Source: Spiroplasma kunkelii CR2-3x
Lineage (GTDB): Bacteria > Bacillota_I > Bacilli_A > Mycoplasmatales > Mycoplasmataceae
Assembly (NCBI RefSeq): GCF_001274875.1
Contig: NZ_CP010899.1
Location: 868,001-932,000, forward strand
DNA: 64,000 nt
Reading direction: 5' to 3'
A model generated the notes under the pieces. It made no database searches. It was not told the DNA's origin and saw nothing but the letters and a program-made list of their open reading frames with translations. The translations under genes were made by a program, and so were the position numbers. Below are positions 42,563 to 53,999 of the stretch, piece after piece. The first letter of the stretch is position 1; every line of letters begins with the position of its first letter.

Positions 42563-42910
42563 ATGGATATTAAATTTAAAACAACTAAGGAATATAAAAA
42601 ATTAAAGAGAGATTTTATTAAAGATATTTTTTTATTAAGTTCAGTTACTTTTTTAGTTGTTTTAGTTGGCTCTGCTTTTTTAAGTTTTTTTATTTATTTG
42701 TTAATATTGAGTTGAAATGATAAAGATTTTTCACACTATTTGTACTTGCAATTATTATATATTTATGTGTCTGTAATTGTTTTTATGGGTATTATTTTTG
42801 CAATTATTATGTATATAAAATATATTTTTGAAATTAAGGTAGAATTTTATGTTGAAAAAGGAAAATTAAATCAATATTGACAAATTGAAGGAGTTGATAA
42901 AATTGAGTAA
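42563..42910 (+). CDS. Plectrovirus three-TM membrane protein
   Basis: 115 residues, [18 protein letters not shown] then hydrophobic helices ([43 protein letters not shown]) and the acidic tail [14 protein letters not shown] at 42563 behind TAGGAG. Intact here, while the copy at 60018-60343 is frameshifted. Function in the virus unknown. Confidence 0.6.
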
Positions 42911-43338
42911 TTTTGTTAAGAAAAATCAGAATATAGAAAATTATTTTATTAGTAAGGAATTTATCCCTTTTACAACAGATAAAGCAAGTTTTATTAATTT
43001 ACCCAATCATAATCGCCATATTGGTTTTTGGTTGAGTAATAAGTTTATTTATCCGAGTGAAAAACATTCAGAGCAAGTAGCAATCGGTTTGATTTATGAT
43101 AATTCTTATCCCCTATTATAAAGTATGATGAAAATTTAAAGAGAAATATTTGAAAATATTTAATTGGAACAGCCTTAATCAATTTATATAATCAATATAA
43201 ACAATATTATTTTACTAAAATGAAATAAGCGTTATTTTCAAGTGAACCTAAAAAAGTAAAAGCAAATAATAACAATAATAATTTTACAAATTTAAGTATT
43301 TAAAAAGTGCAAGAATTAATTAATGATTTAGAAAGTTT
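42903..43338 (+). pseudogene. Plectrovirus cytoplasmic protein, frameshift plus nonsense
   Basis: TTG start, [19 protein letters not shown]... to YDNSYP, then one extra C (43114-43117) breaks the frame, and GAA has become TAA at 43226-43228 (ATGAAATAAGCG against ATGAAAGAAGCG in the intact copy at 59585-60025). Confidence 0.7.
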
Positions 43339-43345
43339 AAATTAA

Positions 43346-43495
43346 ATAAGTTTATATGATTATTTATTTCAATTTGTTAGTTATATTATTGGTGCAAATG
43401 CCCCTGAGTTTTTATATGTTATATCGTTTGTGTTATTTATTGTTTTGTTTTTTGGAATGTTTTTTAAACTTATTCAAAAAATGTGGAGTTTTTAA
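43346..43495 (+). pseudogene. Plectrovirus small TM protein that lost its start codon
   Basis: ATA-AGT-TTA where copy 2 has ATG-AGT-TTA; the frame then reads LYDYLFQFVSYIIGANAPEFLYVISFVLFIVLFFGMFF to MWSF-stop. In copy 2 the start is good but a TAG interrupts the same helix. Confidence 0.6.
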
Positions 43496-43497
43496 AA

Positions 43498-43701
43498 ATG
43501 TAAAATGAATGAATTAAATTAAAAGAGTTTTTTATTCATATATTTTTGTTTATAGATAAAACAAATGTTGAAAGTATTACAATGTGGAATTTAACACAAA
43601 ATGAATATTTAACTTTAATGGTTGGTATTTTAATTGTGATTTGGTTTTTTACTTGGTTTTTAATGTGAATGGTTTTTAAGATAGTTGGGTATTTTAAATA
43701 A
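43498..43701 (+). pseudogene. Plectrovirus TM protein with CAA-to-TAA stop at codon 2
   Basis: ATG-TAA-AAT-GAA; the intact homologue at 59229-59432 starts ATG-CAA-AAT. The remaining frame (IKLKEFFIHIFLFIDKTNVESITM...FTWFLMWMVFKIVGYFK) is undamaged to 43701. Two hydrophobic helices; probable minor coat or assembly protein. Confidence 0.65.
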
Positions 43702-44465
43702 TGAAAAAGTTTATATTTTTCTTTAAAAACTATTGTTATATTAGTGGTTCAATGCTTTTGTTTAGTTTGGTTAATTTATTATTTTGGATAATTTCTTGGT
43801 ATTGTGTTGGTTTAGTATTTTGAATATTATTTGCTTTATAATGTGTTTATTTTGTGTGATAATTGTGAAAAAATATTTTTTATCAGTTAAATCCTTTTCG
43901 TTTAGTTCAGTTTATTTGACATAATCCGTTATCAGTTATTATTGGAAAGTTAGGGACCGGTAAAACATTACTTTTAACTTATTTATCGCAAGTTATGAAA
44001 TTATTCACATATGAAATTTATAGTAATTATCCGTTAGAAGATGATAAAGTTAAAGTTTTAACATTTAAAAATTTAGATTTTACCGATCGAACAAAACCAG
44101 TCCCACCCGATGATAGTGTTATTTTATTTGGTGAAAGTTATTTGTATATTGATGGAACTAGTCCTCATGATGAGAAAAAAGTTCATAGTGGTAAAATACC
44201 GTGAATTGTTTTAGCAAGACATTTCGGTAATCCTGCGTTGTTTACTGCTCAGCGTGAGGGTATGATTTAAAATAATATTCGCCAGTTAGCAAGTGGCATT
44301 ATTATTCCAATTTCATTGAAAAAACCAGTTATTAAGAAAGGTTTTAATTTTTTTAACCGTTTCTTTATTATGCGAATTGGTATTTTCCAAGATATTACCG
44401 ATTATGAAATTTGAAAAACAAAATCAGTAGAACGAACAGCACAAGATACAAAGTTAAAGAAATAG
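43701..44465 (+). pseudogene. Plectrovirus P1 assembly ATPase (Zot-like), nonsense mutated
   Basis: 255 codons in one frame. N-terminal helix MKKFIFFFKNYCYISGSMLLFSLVNLL, Walker A IIGKLGTGKTLLLTYL, Walker B-like SYLYIDGTS, and LARHFGNPALFTAQREGM. TAA codons at about 43840 and 43862, and after REGMI (44268), stop it. Zot-like proteins drive extrusion of filamentous phage. Copy 2 keeps only the first 36 codons. Confidence 0.7.
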
Positions 44466-44478
44466 GTTTATTATACAG

Positions 44479-44943
44479 ATGGACGCTAAATATTTTGTAC
44501 CAAGTAAATTTTCAGTTAATAAAAAGTATTATGTTTATGATTTTATTGATGAAAAAACAAGATTAGCATTAGGATATGTTTATAATAAATTAAGTATTGA
44601 TAATGCTATTGCCGCTGTTAAAAAATCAATTAGTGATTTTAAAAATATATTTGGTGTTTAAATAACACGAATTAGAACTGATAACAGTTCTGAATTTATT
44701 AATAATTATCGGAATAATTAAAAAATTAGTGTTAAAAAAACTAATTTTACTTAATTTTTAGCAGATAAAAATGTTTTCCATCAAACAACACCGGTTCGTT
44801 CTCCGCAGTAAAACAATAAGTTAAATGCAGTTAGTTTACAGAATAAATTAAATGATTATTATTATTTTTATAATTTTGAAAGAGTGCATAAGTCTTTAAA
44901 TTTTCATACACCATTTAACTTTTTGAATAGTTTAATTAAATAA
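44479..44943 (+). pseudogene. DDE transposase fragment (plectrovirus ORF3 type)
   Basis: MDAKYFVPSKFSVNKKYYVYDFIDEKTRLALGYVYNKLSIDNAI..., stop, ITRIRTDNSSEFINNYRNN, stops, FHQTTPVRSPQ, then an internal deletion and NDYYYFYNFERVHKSLNFHTPFNFLNSLIK. Catalytic core order D-D(E) as in IS-type integrases found in SpV1 genomes. At least four in-frame TAA or TAG codons. No terminal repeats detected. Confidence 0.7.
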
Positions 44944-45217
44944 TTTTAAATTATTAAGTTTTTGTATTTAAACTAATTTTTAGTTTGTTTAATTTTATAT
45001 TTTTTATTTATTTATTTTATGATATTTTTATAATTATAAATAAATATTTTTATTATTTTGTTATTTTCTTGTAATCTTTAAAATGTCTGTGGTATAACAC
45101 ACAATCCTTTAAATATCACTTCATAATCAATATTAACTTGCACTGTAATTCCAAATACCTCTTGTGAAGTATCTTTTAATAACCTCCCGATGTTAATTGG
45201 AAGAAGGTGGCATATTG
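44944..45217. other. A/T-rich spacer with minor coding remnant
   Basis: No gene. On the minus strand, 45064-45195 can be read INIGRLLKDTSQEVFGITVQVNIDYEVIFKGLCVIPQ, a coherent 37-residue scrap of unknown origin. The rest is A/T repeats. Confidence 0.35.
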
Positions 45218-45705
45218 ATGAAACGGTTATTAACCATTTTTATTGCTTTTGTATTAGGCAGTGGTAATGTGTTTGGGGTGACTAGTTGTACCGCGCGAGG
45301 AAAGCATGAACGTGATGATAAAGATGAATTAGATCATAATCAAGATCTTGGTATTTTAAATGATATAAAAGAGGAAGTAAATCAAACTTTTGCAGCGTGC
45401 TGAGATACAAAGGCAACAATTGATATTAATGATTATACTGATGAAATACCATTTGTTGCAGAGTTAGTTGATGAGTTAAAAAAAGAGAATGATGGTTTGA
45501 CATTGACGGATGAAAGAATTAGTAAATATTGTTTTTTAACATAGTTGCTTACTGGTTTTAAAGTAGAGTTTGCTAATTTGAATCAAAGTTTACGAGATCG
45601 CTATTCAAATTATTATGTTGATACAATGCCGTTTTTTTATATGAGCATAATATTTTATTTACTTTGTATAATATTAATTTTGATAACTACTTATTATTTA
45701 TTATA
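45218..45705 (+). pseudogene. Lipoprotein gene with in-frame TAG
   Basis: MKRLLTIFIAFVLGSGNVFGVTSCTARGK: Lys-Arg start, hydrophobic core and lipobox GVTSC at residue 24, behind GAAGGTGG. The mature part EVNQTFAACWDTKATIDINDYTDEIPF reads to TAG at 45542-45544 (108 residues), after which the same frame continues LLTGFKVEFANLNQSLRDRYSNYYVDTMPFF and a C-terminal hydrophobic helix. A 108-residue secreted form could still be made. Confidence 0.6.
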
Positions 45706-45745
45706 ATATTGAATAAAAAAGCACATTTATACCCTTAACAAATTA

Positions 45746-45772
45746 TTTGCAAGATAAATTCTATCTTGCAAA
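45746..45772. repeat. Perfect inverted repeat
   Basis: TTTGCAAGATA/TATCTTGCAAA with loop AATTC, between two convergent gene remains. It has no T-run on either side, so it is not a standard terminator. Confidence 0.6.
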
Positions 45773-45924
45773 TAAAAGAGATTAAGAAATCATATTATTA
45801 AAATGTAATGCTATTTTCATATAAAAAATGTTTATCCTAACATTATAATTTAATAATAAACAATAACAATTATTATTTATCTTTTGGTTAAGAAAAACAT
45901 TATCAATTATTTTTAAAACAATAT

Positions 45925-47640
45925 TTAATTTCGGTTAAACCAACGACCAAGTAATGCATCACAGTTTCGTTTACGACGACGAGCAATTAATCATGGAATT
46001 GAAATTACTAGTGTTAAAATAATTAAGAAAATAATAAAAATTACTAAACAAATACGATTTGTTTTTTTCTTTAAAGCTGCTAATTCTTCTGGATGAACAA
46101 TTTCATATCCATAATAACCAATAATATTTGCTTTTCTTTTTTTTGTTAAAACAATATTAGCAATATGAACACCTAATGTTACAATTAAAATAATAATTGT
46201 AATTGTAATGGCTGCTGTTAAATCATCAACAATGCCTCAACTTCAAAAACCAAACCGAAACTCTTCACCTGAATGTTGTTGAAAACCATATAAAATTCCT
46301 AAAATAATTCCACCAAAGAAATAAGTCGGAAATGCTAATCAATTTAAAACAATACTACGAATAATCATTTTTTTATAATTATCAATTAAGAAATGCGGAA
46401 TAGTATGATTACCCCGTATTAAATTAAAAAGATAACTATTTGTTTCAATTCGAACTCGTGATAAATCAAAAATACCAGCAAACAATAATCCTAGAGAAAT
46501 TAACAAAAAAGTAATTGTCAAAAATGGATGAGGAATATATTTCGCTTTAATTCCCATAATTGTTTCTAATTCTTGTTGATGAGAAATAAAATATAATGCA
46601 ATAAATAAACTTGTCAGCATTGTGCCAAGAAAACCAATAATAATCATAATTAAGGTACGAACTTTTTCCGAACGAATCTCACGAGCAATTTCTAAAGGAA
46701 TTAAACGGTTAGCATATTCCTTATTAAAACGACGACAACGTTGTTTTTCTGATAACTGTGGTTGATAAGCATAACGATTATTTTCCCTACTGTTTGTTAA
46801 AGCTGGTGGGTCAAATTGCGCTGATGGAGTAAAATGACCTTTTTGATAATACGATGGTGGCGCTGGCATTGAATTTGTCATCATTTGATTATTATCAAAA
46901 TATTGTGCTGAATTTGCACCACGATAGGCACCTTTGCTATCATAAGCTAATTCTGAAAGATTAAATTGTTCATTAACTTGTGATTGATGATACGGTGATG
47001 CAACACGTGATTGATAAGGAGGACTATATTGATTTGCATGCATATTATCATCGTTAACATAACCATCACGGTAGTTCTGATATCCCATAAATTCAGCATT
47101 GTAATATCGCCCTTGATTTTGTTGTCCTGACCAATATTGATCATAATTAGAACTTGTTACATGCTGCTGAATTCTGCGTGGCAAAATTTGTTGATGAACT
47201 AGACGCGAATAATTTTGCGCCGCATCATGATTATAATATGGTTCAACATAACCAGGTGACATTTGTGAGGCATTTACATTCATTACCTCACGGTCTTCTT
47301 CAGGATACTGGCGGTCATTATTATTAGCATAATAATTATATTGGTTACTTAAGTTCATTCGTGCTGGACGAATTGTATTATTATTTTGATATAACATTTC
47401 CATATTATTTAATTGGTTTTTTTTATATACTTCATTTGGACGAAAGTATTGATTTGACGAAAGATGATTTTTAGGCATTCCATTTGTTGGATAGAGTTGA
47501 TTTTTATTAAAATCAACATTATTTTGGTTTCTTAATTCAGGATTAAAATTATCACCAAAACGATTTGCTGATTGCATTGGTGGTTGCTCGTGTTGTTTAT
47601 CTTTCACCATAAACGATTTAACCTTATTAAAAAAACCCAT
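45925..47640 (-). CDS. Large membrane protein with N/Q/Y-rich cytoplasmic domain
   Basis: 571 residues. Residues 1-335 are hydrophilic and very rich in Asn, Gln, Tyr and Pro (NNVDFNKNQLYPTNGMPKNH; YNYYANNNDRQYPEED), with no membrane helix. Then a basic segment (EKQRCRRFNKEYANRLIPLEIAREIRSEKVRTLI) and about six helices to the end, closing with IARRRKRNCDALLGRW. ATG at 47640 chosen (MGFFNKVKSFMVK), because the upstream in-frame codons look unrelated. May belong to a conserved mollicute membrane family. Intact under code 4. The low-complexity half suggests a scaffold or phase-separating region (inference). Confidence 0.75.
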
Positions 47641-47704
47641 GCTTTGTTTCACCTGCCCTAAATGTGAATAACATTGTATTAACATTGTATTAAAAAAGAA
47701 ACTG

Positions 47705-47965
47705 CTAGTTTTTATCACCCATTTTTTTAGCTAGCATAATTTCTTGTTCAAAATACTCAATGTTTTCCTTAAAACTAGTTTCTTGTTTTAATTTTACAAT
47801 ATTTGTTCAATTACTACTGCTTTTTTTACTTCGAAATAAAGAAAAAGTAATAATAAAATAAACAAATAATAATAGCGCTGCAAATCCTAGTAGAAAACCA
47901 ATTAACCCGATTACTGGAATATCTAAATCTAAGATTGTTATGCTTGTTGTCAAGAAGCCCTCCAT
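47705..47965 (-). CDS. Small membrane protein
   Basis: 86 residues, MEGFLTTSITILDLDIPVIGLIGFLLGFAALLLFVYFIITFSLF: one long or two short helices, then a basic coiled tail (SFKENIEYFEQEIMLAKKMGDKN). ATG at 47965 behind GAGGG. Lies 64 bases upstream of the N/Q-rich membrane-protein gene on the same strand; a possible partner. Confidence 0.65.
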
Positions 47966-48033
47966 ATAAACACCACACTATCTATAAGTATTATACTATA
48001 CTTTTTAAAATTTATGCAAAAAATATATTATTT

Positions 48034-49347
48034 TTATCCTAAACCCTTTTCTAATGTCTCTAATAATTTAGTTTTTACTTCATTTTGTGTTTGATAAGTT
48101 AATTTTAATGATAAGTAAAGTGCTCTTGTTTAATTTGATCATAAATCATTCCAATTGTTGTTGTTAATTTAGTAATCTTTGCATCGTTATTAATATAATT
48201 AATAATACTATCATCAATCCATTTTGTTTTTTCAATTTCTAATCAATTTAAATTTGTTTTTGAAGATTGGTCATTATTAATTCAACAAGAATCAAGTTGC
48301 TTATTATCTCATTGTTTAGTTACATTATTATAAATACAAGTTGTTGAATAGATATTTAGATAAAGCTTCTATATATTCATCACCATATATTTGAGATTGT
48401 GCTGTATAAATTCCAACAACTTTTATTTTCGTTTTATTATATTTAATTCGGTCAATTGTATCTTGGGTTTGTGGTCCTACAACAGGAAAAATAATATTTG
48501 CTTTTTTAGTAATTAAATAATCAGAAATCACTTTTCCTTCTCCTTGATTAAATGATTGTGAAAACCATGACTCATTGTCATTTAATACTTCTTGAACTTT
48601 TCTTATTGGTAATAAATTATTAATTTTGGGGTTTATGTTTTTAATTATTGCTAAAATATCTGTCATTAATTTATGTAAATTAGGATATCTAACATCGTTC
48701 TTAATAATTTCATTAAACACATCCGCTGATAATAAAAATCCTCATAAATAATTTGAAACACCAACTGGATTATCCATTCCTCCATAAGTTACAATATTTA
48801 ACTGTTGTTGAAATTCTGTTTGATGCAAATTAAGTCATATTGCTGTAACAAAACCCGCTAAAAAACCAGTAATTTCTTTTTTAAATAAAATTACGACAAT
48901 ATTATCAGCTAACAGACCATATCGGTCCATATTTTTATGAACATTCTGACCACTACTATCAATAAAAATAACATTATCCACTAAGTTTTCTGCTCAACCA
49001 ATGGTATTGGCATAAGTAAAATTAGTGTCTTTGCCCCAGCAATACTAGCTGTAATATAAGCTGCTTTAAATTCACCCGGTGTAATACCATTTGGTTCAAA
49101 ATAGTTATCTCGCAATGGACTTTCTTGTCATTGTATCATTGATGAAACTTGGGTAAATTGTGACACGATATATTTGATTGTTCCTTATCACGCTGATTGA
49201 ATATAAGATTTATCATTAATTGACCCACCAATAGTAATTACCCAAATATCATACATATATTGGTATTTTTTAACACAAAATGTTAAAAAAATAACAGAAG
49301 TAGTGCTAATTTGTAGTGCCATTAAAATCTTAATTATTTTTTTTCAT
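48034..49347 (-). pseudogene. BMP-family nucleoside-type substrate-binding protein, decayed
   Basis: Frames give MKKIIKILMALQISTTSVIF (one extra A breaks it), YDIWVITIGGSINDKSYIQSAW-stop-GT, FEPNGITPGEFKAAYITASIAGAKTLIL, then DNVIFIDSSG, GFLAGFVTAIWLN, IVTYGGMDNPVGVSNYLWGFLLSADV and VVGIYTAQSQIYGDEYIEALSKYL. These are the landmarks of Bmp/PnrA-like lipoproteins that feed nucleoside ABC importers. Three or more frameshifts and a TAA at the expected Glu of QSAWEG. Confidence 0.75.
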
Positions 49348-49418
49348 TATAATCTCCTTTAACCATAATTTAAAAAATACTAAAAATATTCTTTTATTAA
49401 AAACAACAATTATTTTAT

Positions 49419-50936
49419 TTAAGTTTTTTTCTTGTTATTTGTTTCAGAATTAATATTTGATTTAACACTACTAATAAAATTTTCGCGTAATAATAGATTA
49501 ACTTTCGGAACTAATAAACGTAAATGATTACGATATTCAGCTAAAATTAGGTCTGAAGTATAATAAAATATTAACAATAAAAGTAAAACAATTATGGCAC
49601 AAATTGTTGAAATAATTGTTGTAATATTATCAATTTGAATCGCAAAATTATCACGGGGAATATATTGTTGACCATAAACATATTCTTTAAATATACCAAC
49701 CTTTTTATCACGCATCACATCATCAACAAATTTAATAATTAATTCTAATCCAAATCATAATAATTGAAATTGTGCTACAATCGGTTTATTTGTTGGTGAA
49801 CGATATTTTCATTCACACGTCATTGCAAACAAAATATTAAAACACATAGCAAAAGCTAATCCATTAATAACTTGCAATGCTAAGTAAGCTTCTGACGAAT
49901 GATTAAATGCAGTAATACTAAAGAAAATAAATCATAGTAATAACCCTAACCCAAAGCAATATTTAACACCAATTTTATTATACAGTAAATGACAAGCTAA
50001 ATAAGCACCAAAAAATTGTGGAATTAGGAATAATTGCTCATTTAAACGCACAAATTGGTTGACTTTTCAAACATCATGGTATTTTTCTCATGTGCGTTGG
50101 CCTAACAATCAAAGATAAATATTTGATTGAGACACTTCTTTTAAAATAATAATTAAAATTACCATAAAAAAGATAATTAATACTTTTCCCCATTTAAATG
50201 GTTCAAACATTTTTTGCTGTTCAATCGTAAATGATGTTGATGTAAATTCTTTATGTGAAAATAAAGCATATAAAATTGTTGCACCCGCAATAGCAATTAT
50301 TGCACCAATTCCAATAATTCCTATTTGCAACTGATTAGTTAAATTACTTCCTACTGTAATAACAATATTATTAAACTCACTACCAAAAATAAGCGCAAAT
50401 GTCATTAATGGTGCTACTAAACTAATTGTTTTAAATGGAAAAAACTTACAACCATATTCTTCATTATTATATGATAAAAAATAACTAGCTTTTGTAATAA
50501 TTCCAAAACCAAGAAAAAATGCCGCGATAATTAATGTTGGTGCAGAAGGATAAATAATTAAAATAAAAATTCCAAGCATTGATATTCCAAACATTGTATA
50601 TTGAAAAAAATGTCAACCAATACGAAAAAAAACCTTATGTAAAAATATATAAGGAATCATCGCTAAAAAAGCATAAAGAGAAAGGGAAATTGCTACAATA
50701 ATGGCAATTCCCTCCATATTATTAATTGATGCGGCAAAGAATAAATCGCGGAAATCAAAATTATCACCAATAATTGATGATAATGCAAATCAATATAAAA
50801 ACGTTTGAATAAAGAATGCCTTCTGACTAGTATGTTTAATTTTAATGTTTTTTATTAAAATTAATATGTAAAGAACAAATAACAATAATAACATTAATGG
50901 ATTAAATAAAAAAACATCTCAATTATTTTGTAACAC
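49419..50936 (-). CDS. Polytopic membrane transporter, MFS-like
   Basis: 505 residues with about twelve hydrophobic helices (FNPLMLLLLFVLYILILI; IIVAISLSLYAFLAMIPYIF; YPSAPTLIIAAFFLGFGI; WGKVLIIFFMVILIIIL) and a long central loop. GTG start at 50936 after GAGGG. The 12-helix layout and length suggest an MFS-type permease; substrate unknown. A conserved-looking DVWKVNQFVRLNEQLFLIPQFFGAYLACHLLYN segment begins the second half. Intact, several TGA-Trp. Confidence 0.7.
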
Positions 50937-50983
50937 ACCTGCACCCTCTTTCTGTTTTATAAATTATAACATAACCTAAATAA

Positions 50984-52657
50984 TTACATTTGTTCAATAA
51001 CATTAACCCCTAATAAATTAAAGGCATTTGATAAAACTTGATAAATTACTTTAATAAATACTAAACGCTGTTTTGTTAATTCTAAGTTATCTAAATTAAT
51101 AACTTTTGATTCATTATAATATGAATGGAATTGCCACGCAATATTTTGCACATAATCACAGACAAGATGTGGTTGACGTAATTTTGCTGCTCCTTCAATG
51201 CAACGATTAAATAAATCAATTTCATTTAAAAGGTCTAATTCTTTTTGTGACGTTAATAATTCAAAGGTTTTAACATCCGTAATATTAATTTTGCTTATTT
51301 TGGCTTGTTTTAGCACGCTATTACAACGCGCTGTTGCATATTGTGCATAATAAACAGGGTTTTTTGAAGAATGCTCTTTTAAAATACCAATATCTAAGTC
51401 CATATGACTTTGAGCACTTTTTGAAGCTAACATATAACGAATCGGGTCAACTCCAATTTCTTCAATTAAGTCAATTAATCAAACTGCTGTCCCTTTTCGT
51501 TTACTCATTTTATATTCATCACCGTCTTTAATTAAACGTACCATTTGAATCATATCAATATCTAAAATGTCTTTTTTATACCCTAATAACTGTAACCCCG
51601 CTAACATTCTTACAATATAACCGTGATGATCACCACCTCAAAAATTAACCAATTTATCTGCTTTGCTTCGCATTAAACGTTCATTATGTGATGCTAAATC
51701 AGGAGTAATATAAGTTAAATGACCATTTGATTTAACTAGAACACGATCTTTATCATCACCAAAGTCGGTTGTTTTTAATCATAGTGCACCATCTTGTTCA
51801 TAAGTTTTTCCCAATTTGGCATATTTGGCTAATGTTGCATCAATTTTTCCTCCCTCGTACATTGCAGCTTCAGAAGAATAATATTTAATATCAACTCGAA
51901 ATAATTTTAATTGCTTTTTAATAATATCTAAAAATAAATCAACTGATTTTTTACGAAAAATTTCATGTACCTTTGGATCAATAATTTTATAATCCTTATC
52001 AAAAGTTAAATTAATAAATTTATCTTGATAATTGTCAACAAAATATTGTGCAACATCAACATACATATCACCACGATATGCATCAGAAGGTAATTCGGTT
52101 TTTTTACCCAATAAATTTAAATAACTAACAAAAACGGTCACTGCTAAAATATTTATTTGATTACCAGCATCATTAACATAATATTCAGTTTGAACATGAT
52201 AACCAGCTGCTCGCAAAATGCGAGCAACACTATCAGCAATGGCACCATTCCGAGCATGACCAATATGTAAAAATCCCGTTGGATTAGCTGAAACAATTTC
52301 TAAATTATAAGTAAAATTCTTTGGAGCTGAATATCCATATTTTTCTTCTCGTTTTAAAACCTCATTAATAACTTGATATAACTGATCATCAGCTAAGGTA
52401 AAATTAATAAATCCCACACCAGCAATTTCAATTTTTTTAAAATATGATTTATTATTTTTTTCAATAAAAGCAATAACTTCTTCAGCAATTTTATTTGGTG
52501 CCTTTTTTAATTTTTTTGCTAGTAACAAAGCCAAATTGGTTGATAAATGACCAAATCCTTCTTGACGTGGTTTTTCAACCATCACTGGTGTTGTTAAATT
52601 ATTTGCCTTTAAGTACTCTTCTAACAGATTTTCAATTAATTTAACATTCGTATTCAT
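50984..52657 (-). CDS. argS: Arginyl-tRNA synthetase
   Basis: Class I synthetase charging tRNA-Arg. 557 residues. N-terminal additional domain ([20 protein letters not shown]), HIGH motif in [20 protein letters not shown] variant KMSKRKGT, and the Arg-specific anticodon-binding C-terminus ending [12 protein letters not shown]. Four TGA codons are Trp (QDGALWLKT, VNFWGGDHHG, TAVWLID, NIAWQFH). Start at 52657 behind GAAAGGAA. Confidence 0.97.
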
Positions 52658-52710
52658 AATTGTAGTTCCTTTCTTCTTTTATTTATATATATTTTACATA
52701 GTTTTTATAA

Positions 52711-53982
52711 TTACTTATCTTTTTTTCTAATTTTACAATAATAAAATCCATCAGTATTATTTTCATAACCAAAAATTTGTTCTGTTGCAATAATTTTTAA
52801 ATCCGGATGTTTTACTAAAAAATTGCGGATTTGAACAGTATTTTCATATCCACAAAAAGTACAAGTAGAATAAACCAAAATTCCACCTGGTTTTAACAAT
52901 TGATAAGCTTTATCTAATAATTGTTCTTGAATCTCAACTAAATTTGCTAATTCTTGATTAGTAAAAGTATGATATTTAATTTCTGGTTTTCGTTTAATTA
53001 CCCCTAAACCACTGCAGGGGGCATCACAAAGAATTTTATCATATTGAATTTCAGGATTAATTTTTCTAGCATCTAATAAATGTGGATAAATATTCGTAAT
53101 TCCTAATCAACTAGCATTCATTTTAATTAAGTTAATCTTCTTTTCACTAATATCATATGCATCAATAATCCCTTTGTTGTTCATGATTTGACTTAAATGT
53201 GTTGTTTTACCACCCGGTGCACTGCACATATCTAACACGCGATCAGTTTCTTGCGGATTTAATACTTCTGCAATGCGCATACTCATTTCATCTTGAATAA
53301 AAATTAAACCTTTTTTAAACATTTCTGAATTAACAACTGGTTTATCGGCAATGACACCTACAGAAGATACTAAACTTTTTGTTAAATTATAATTTGAATA
53401 TTGAGCTAATAATTCATCTCGACTAATTTTTAGGGTATTAATGCGAAATGAAAGTTTTGGAATTGTTAAACTATCAACCATTACTTGCTGAGCAATATCT
53501 TCACTATATTCATTACGAAGAATTAAATATAATGATGATGGAAAGCTATATTTAATACTTAATTTTTTTGTTTCATCAGCAATATTAATTTCAAAAATAT
53601 CATCTTTACTAACAAAAATCTTTTTTAACGTAGCATTAATAAAACCAGCATACTTTGGATTTAGATTTTTACTAATATTAACAGCTTCATTAACAATTGC
53701 ATAATTAGGGATACGATCTAAAAAACGAAATTGATAAATACTCATTCATAATAAAACTTGTAATTTTTGATTAGTTTTTTTGGATTCAATAAATTGATTA
53801 GCAATATATTCTAAATACAATTTATTTTTTAAAGTACCATAAACAATTCGATAAATTAAAGTTTTATCTTGGTCAGTAAAATCATCATTTTGTTCTACAA
53901 TATTTGATAATAAATGATTACTAAACTTGTTTTTTGCAAAAATTTTTCATAAGATATTTCATGCTATTTCTCTTGCTTGCAT
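52711..53982 (-). CDS. rsmB: 16S rRNA m5C967 methyltransferase RsmB
   Basis: 423 residues. NusB-like RNA-binding N-terminal domain (MQAREIAWNILWKIFAKNKFSNHLL), then a Rossmann methyltransferase with SAM motif VLDMCSAPGGKTTHLSQ, catalytic CDAPCSGLGVIKRKPE and the second catalytic Cys in LVYSTCTF. Methylates 16S rRNA C967 (E. coli numbering). Start 17 bases past the gmk stop behind AAAGGA; part of the series rsmD-gmk-rsmB-argS. Confidence 0.95.
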
Positions 53983-53999
53983 TTTTTAATCCTTTAAAC

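Larger units (their letters stand above)
41656..44943 (+). mobile_element. SpV1-like plectrovirus copy 1 (degraded), with transposase remains
   Basis: Filamentous single-stranded DNA virus integrated in the chromosome. Gene order: two small basic proteins, coat protein, small hydrophobic proteins, P1/Zot-like ATPase, transposase. The stretch 41656-43800 aligns in reverse complement with 59107-61480. Nearly every larger gene has a stop, frameshift or lost start, so no virus should be produced from it. Confidence 0.85.
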
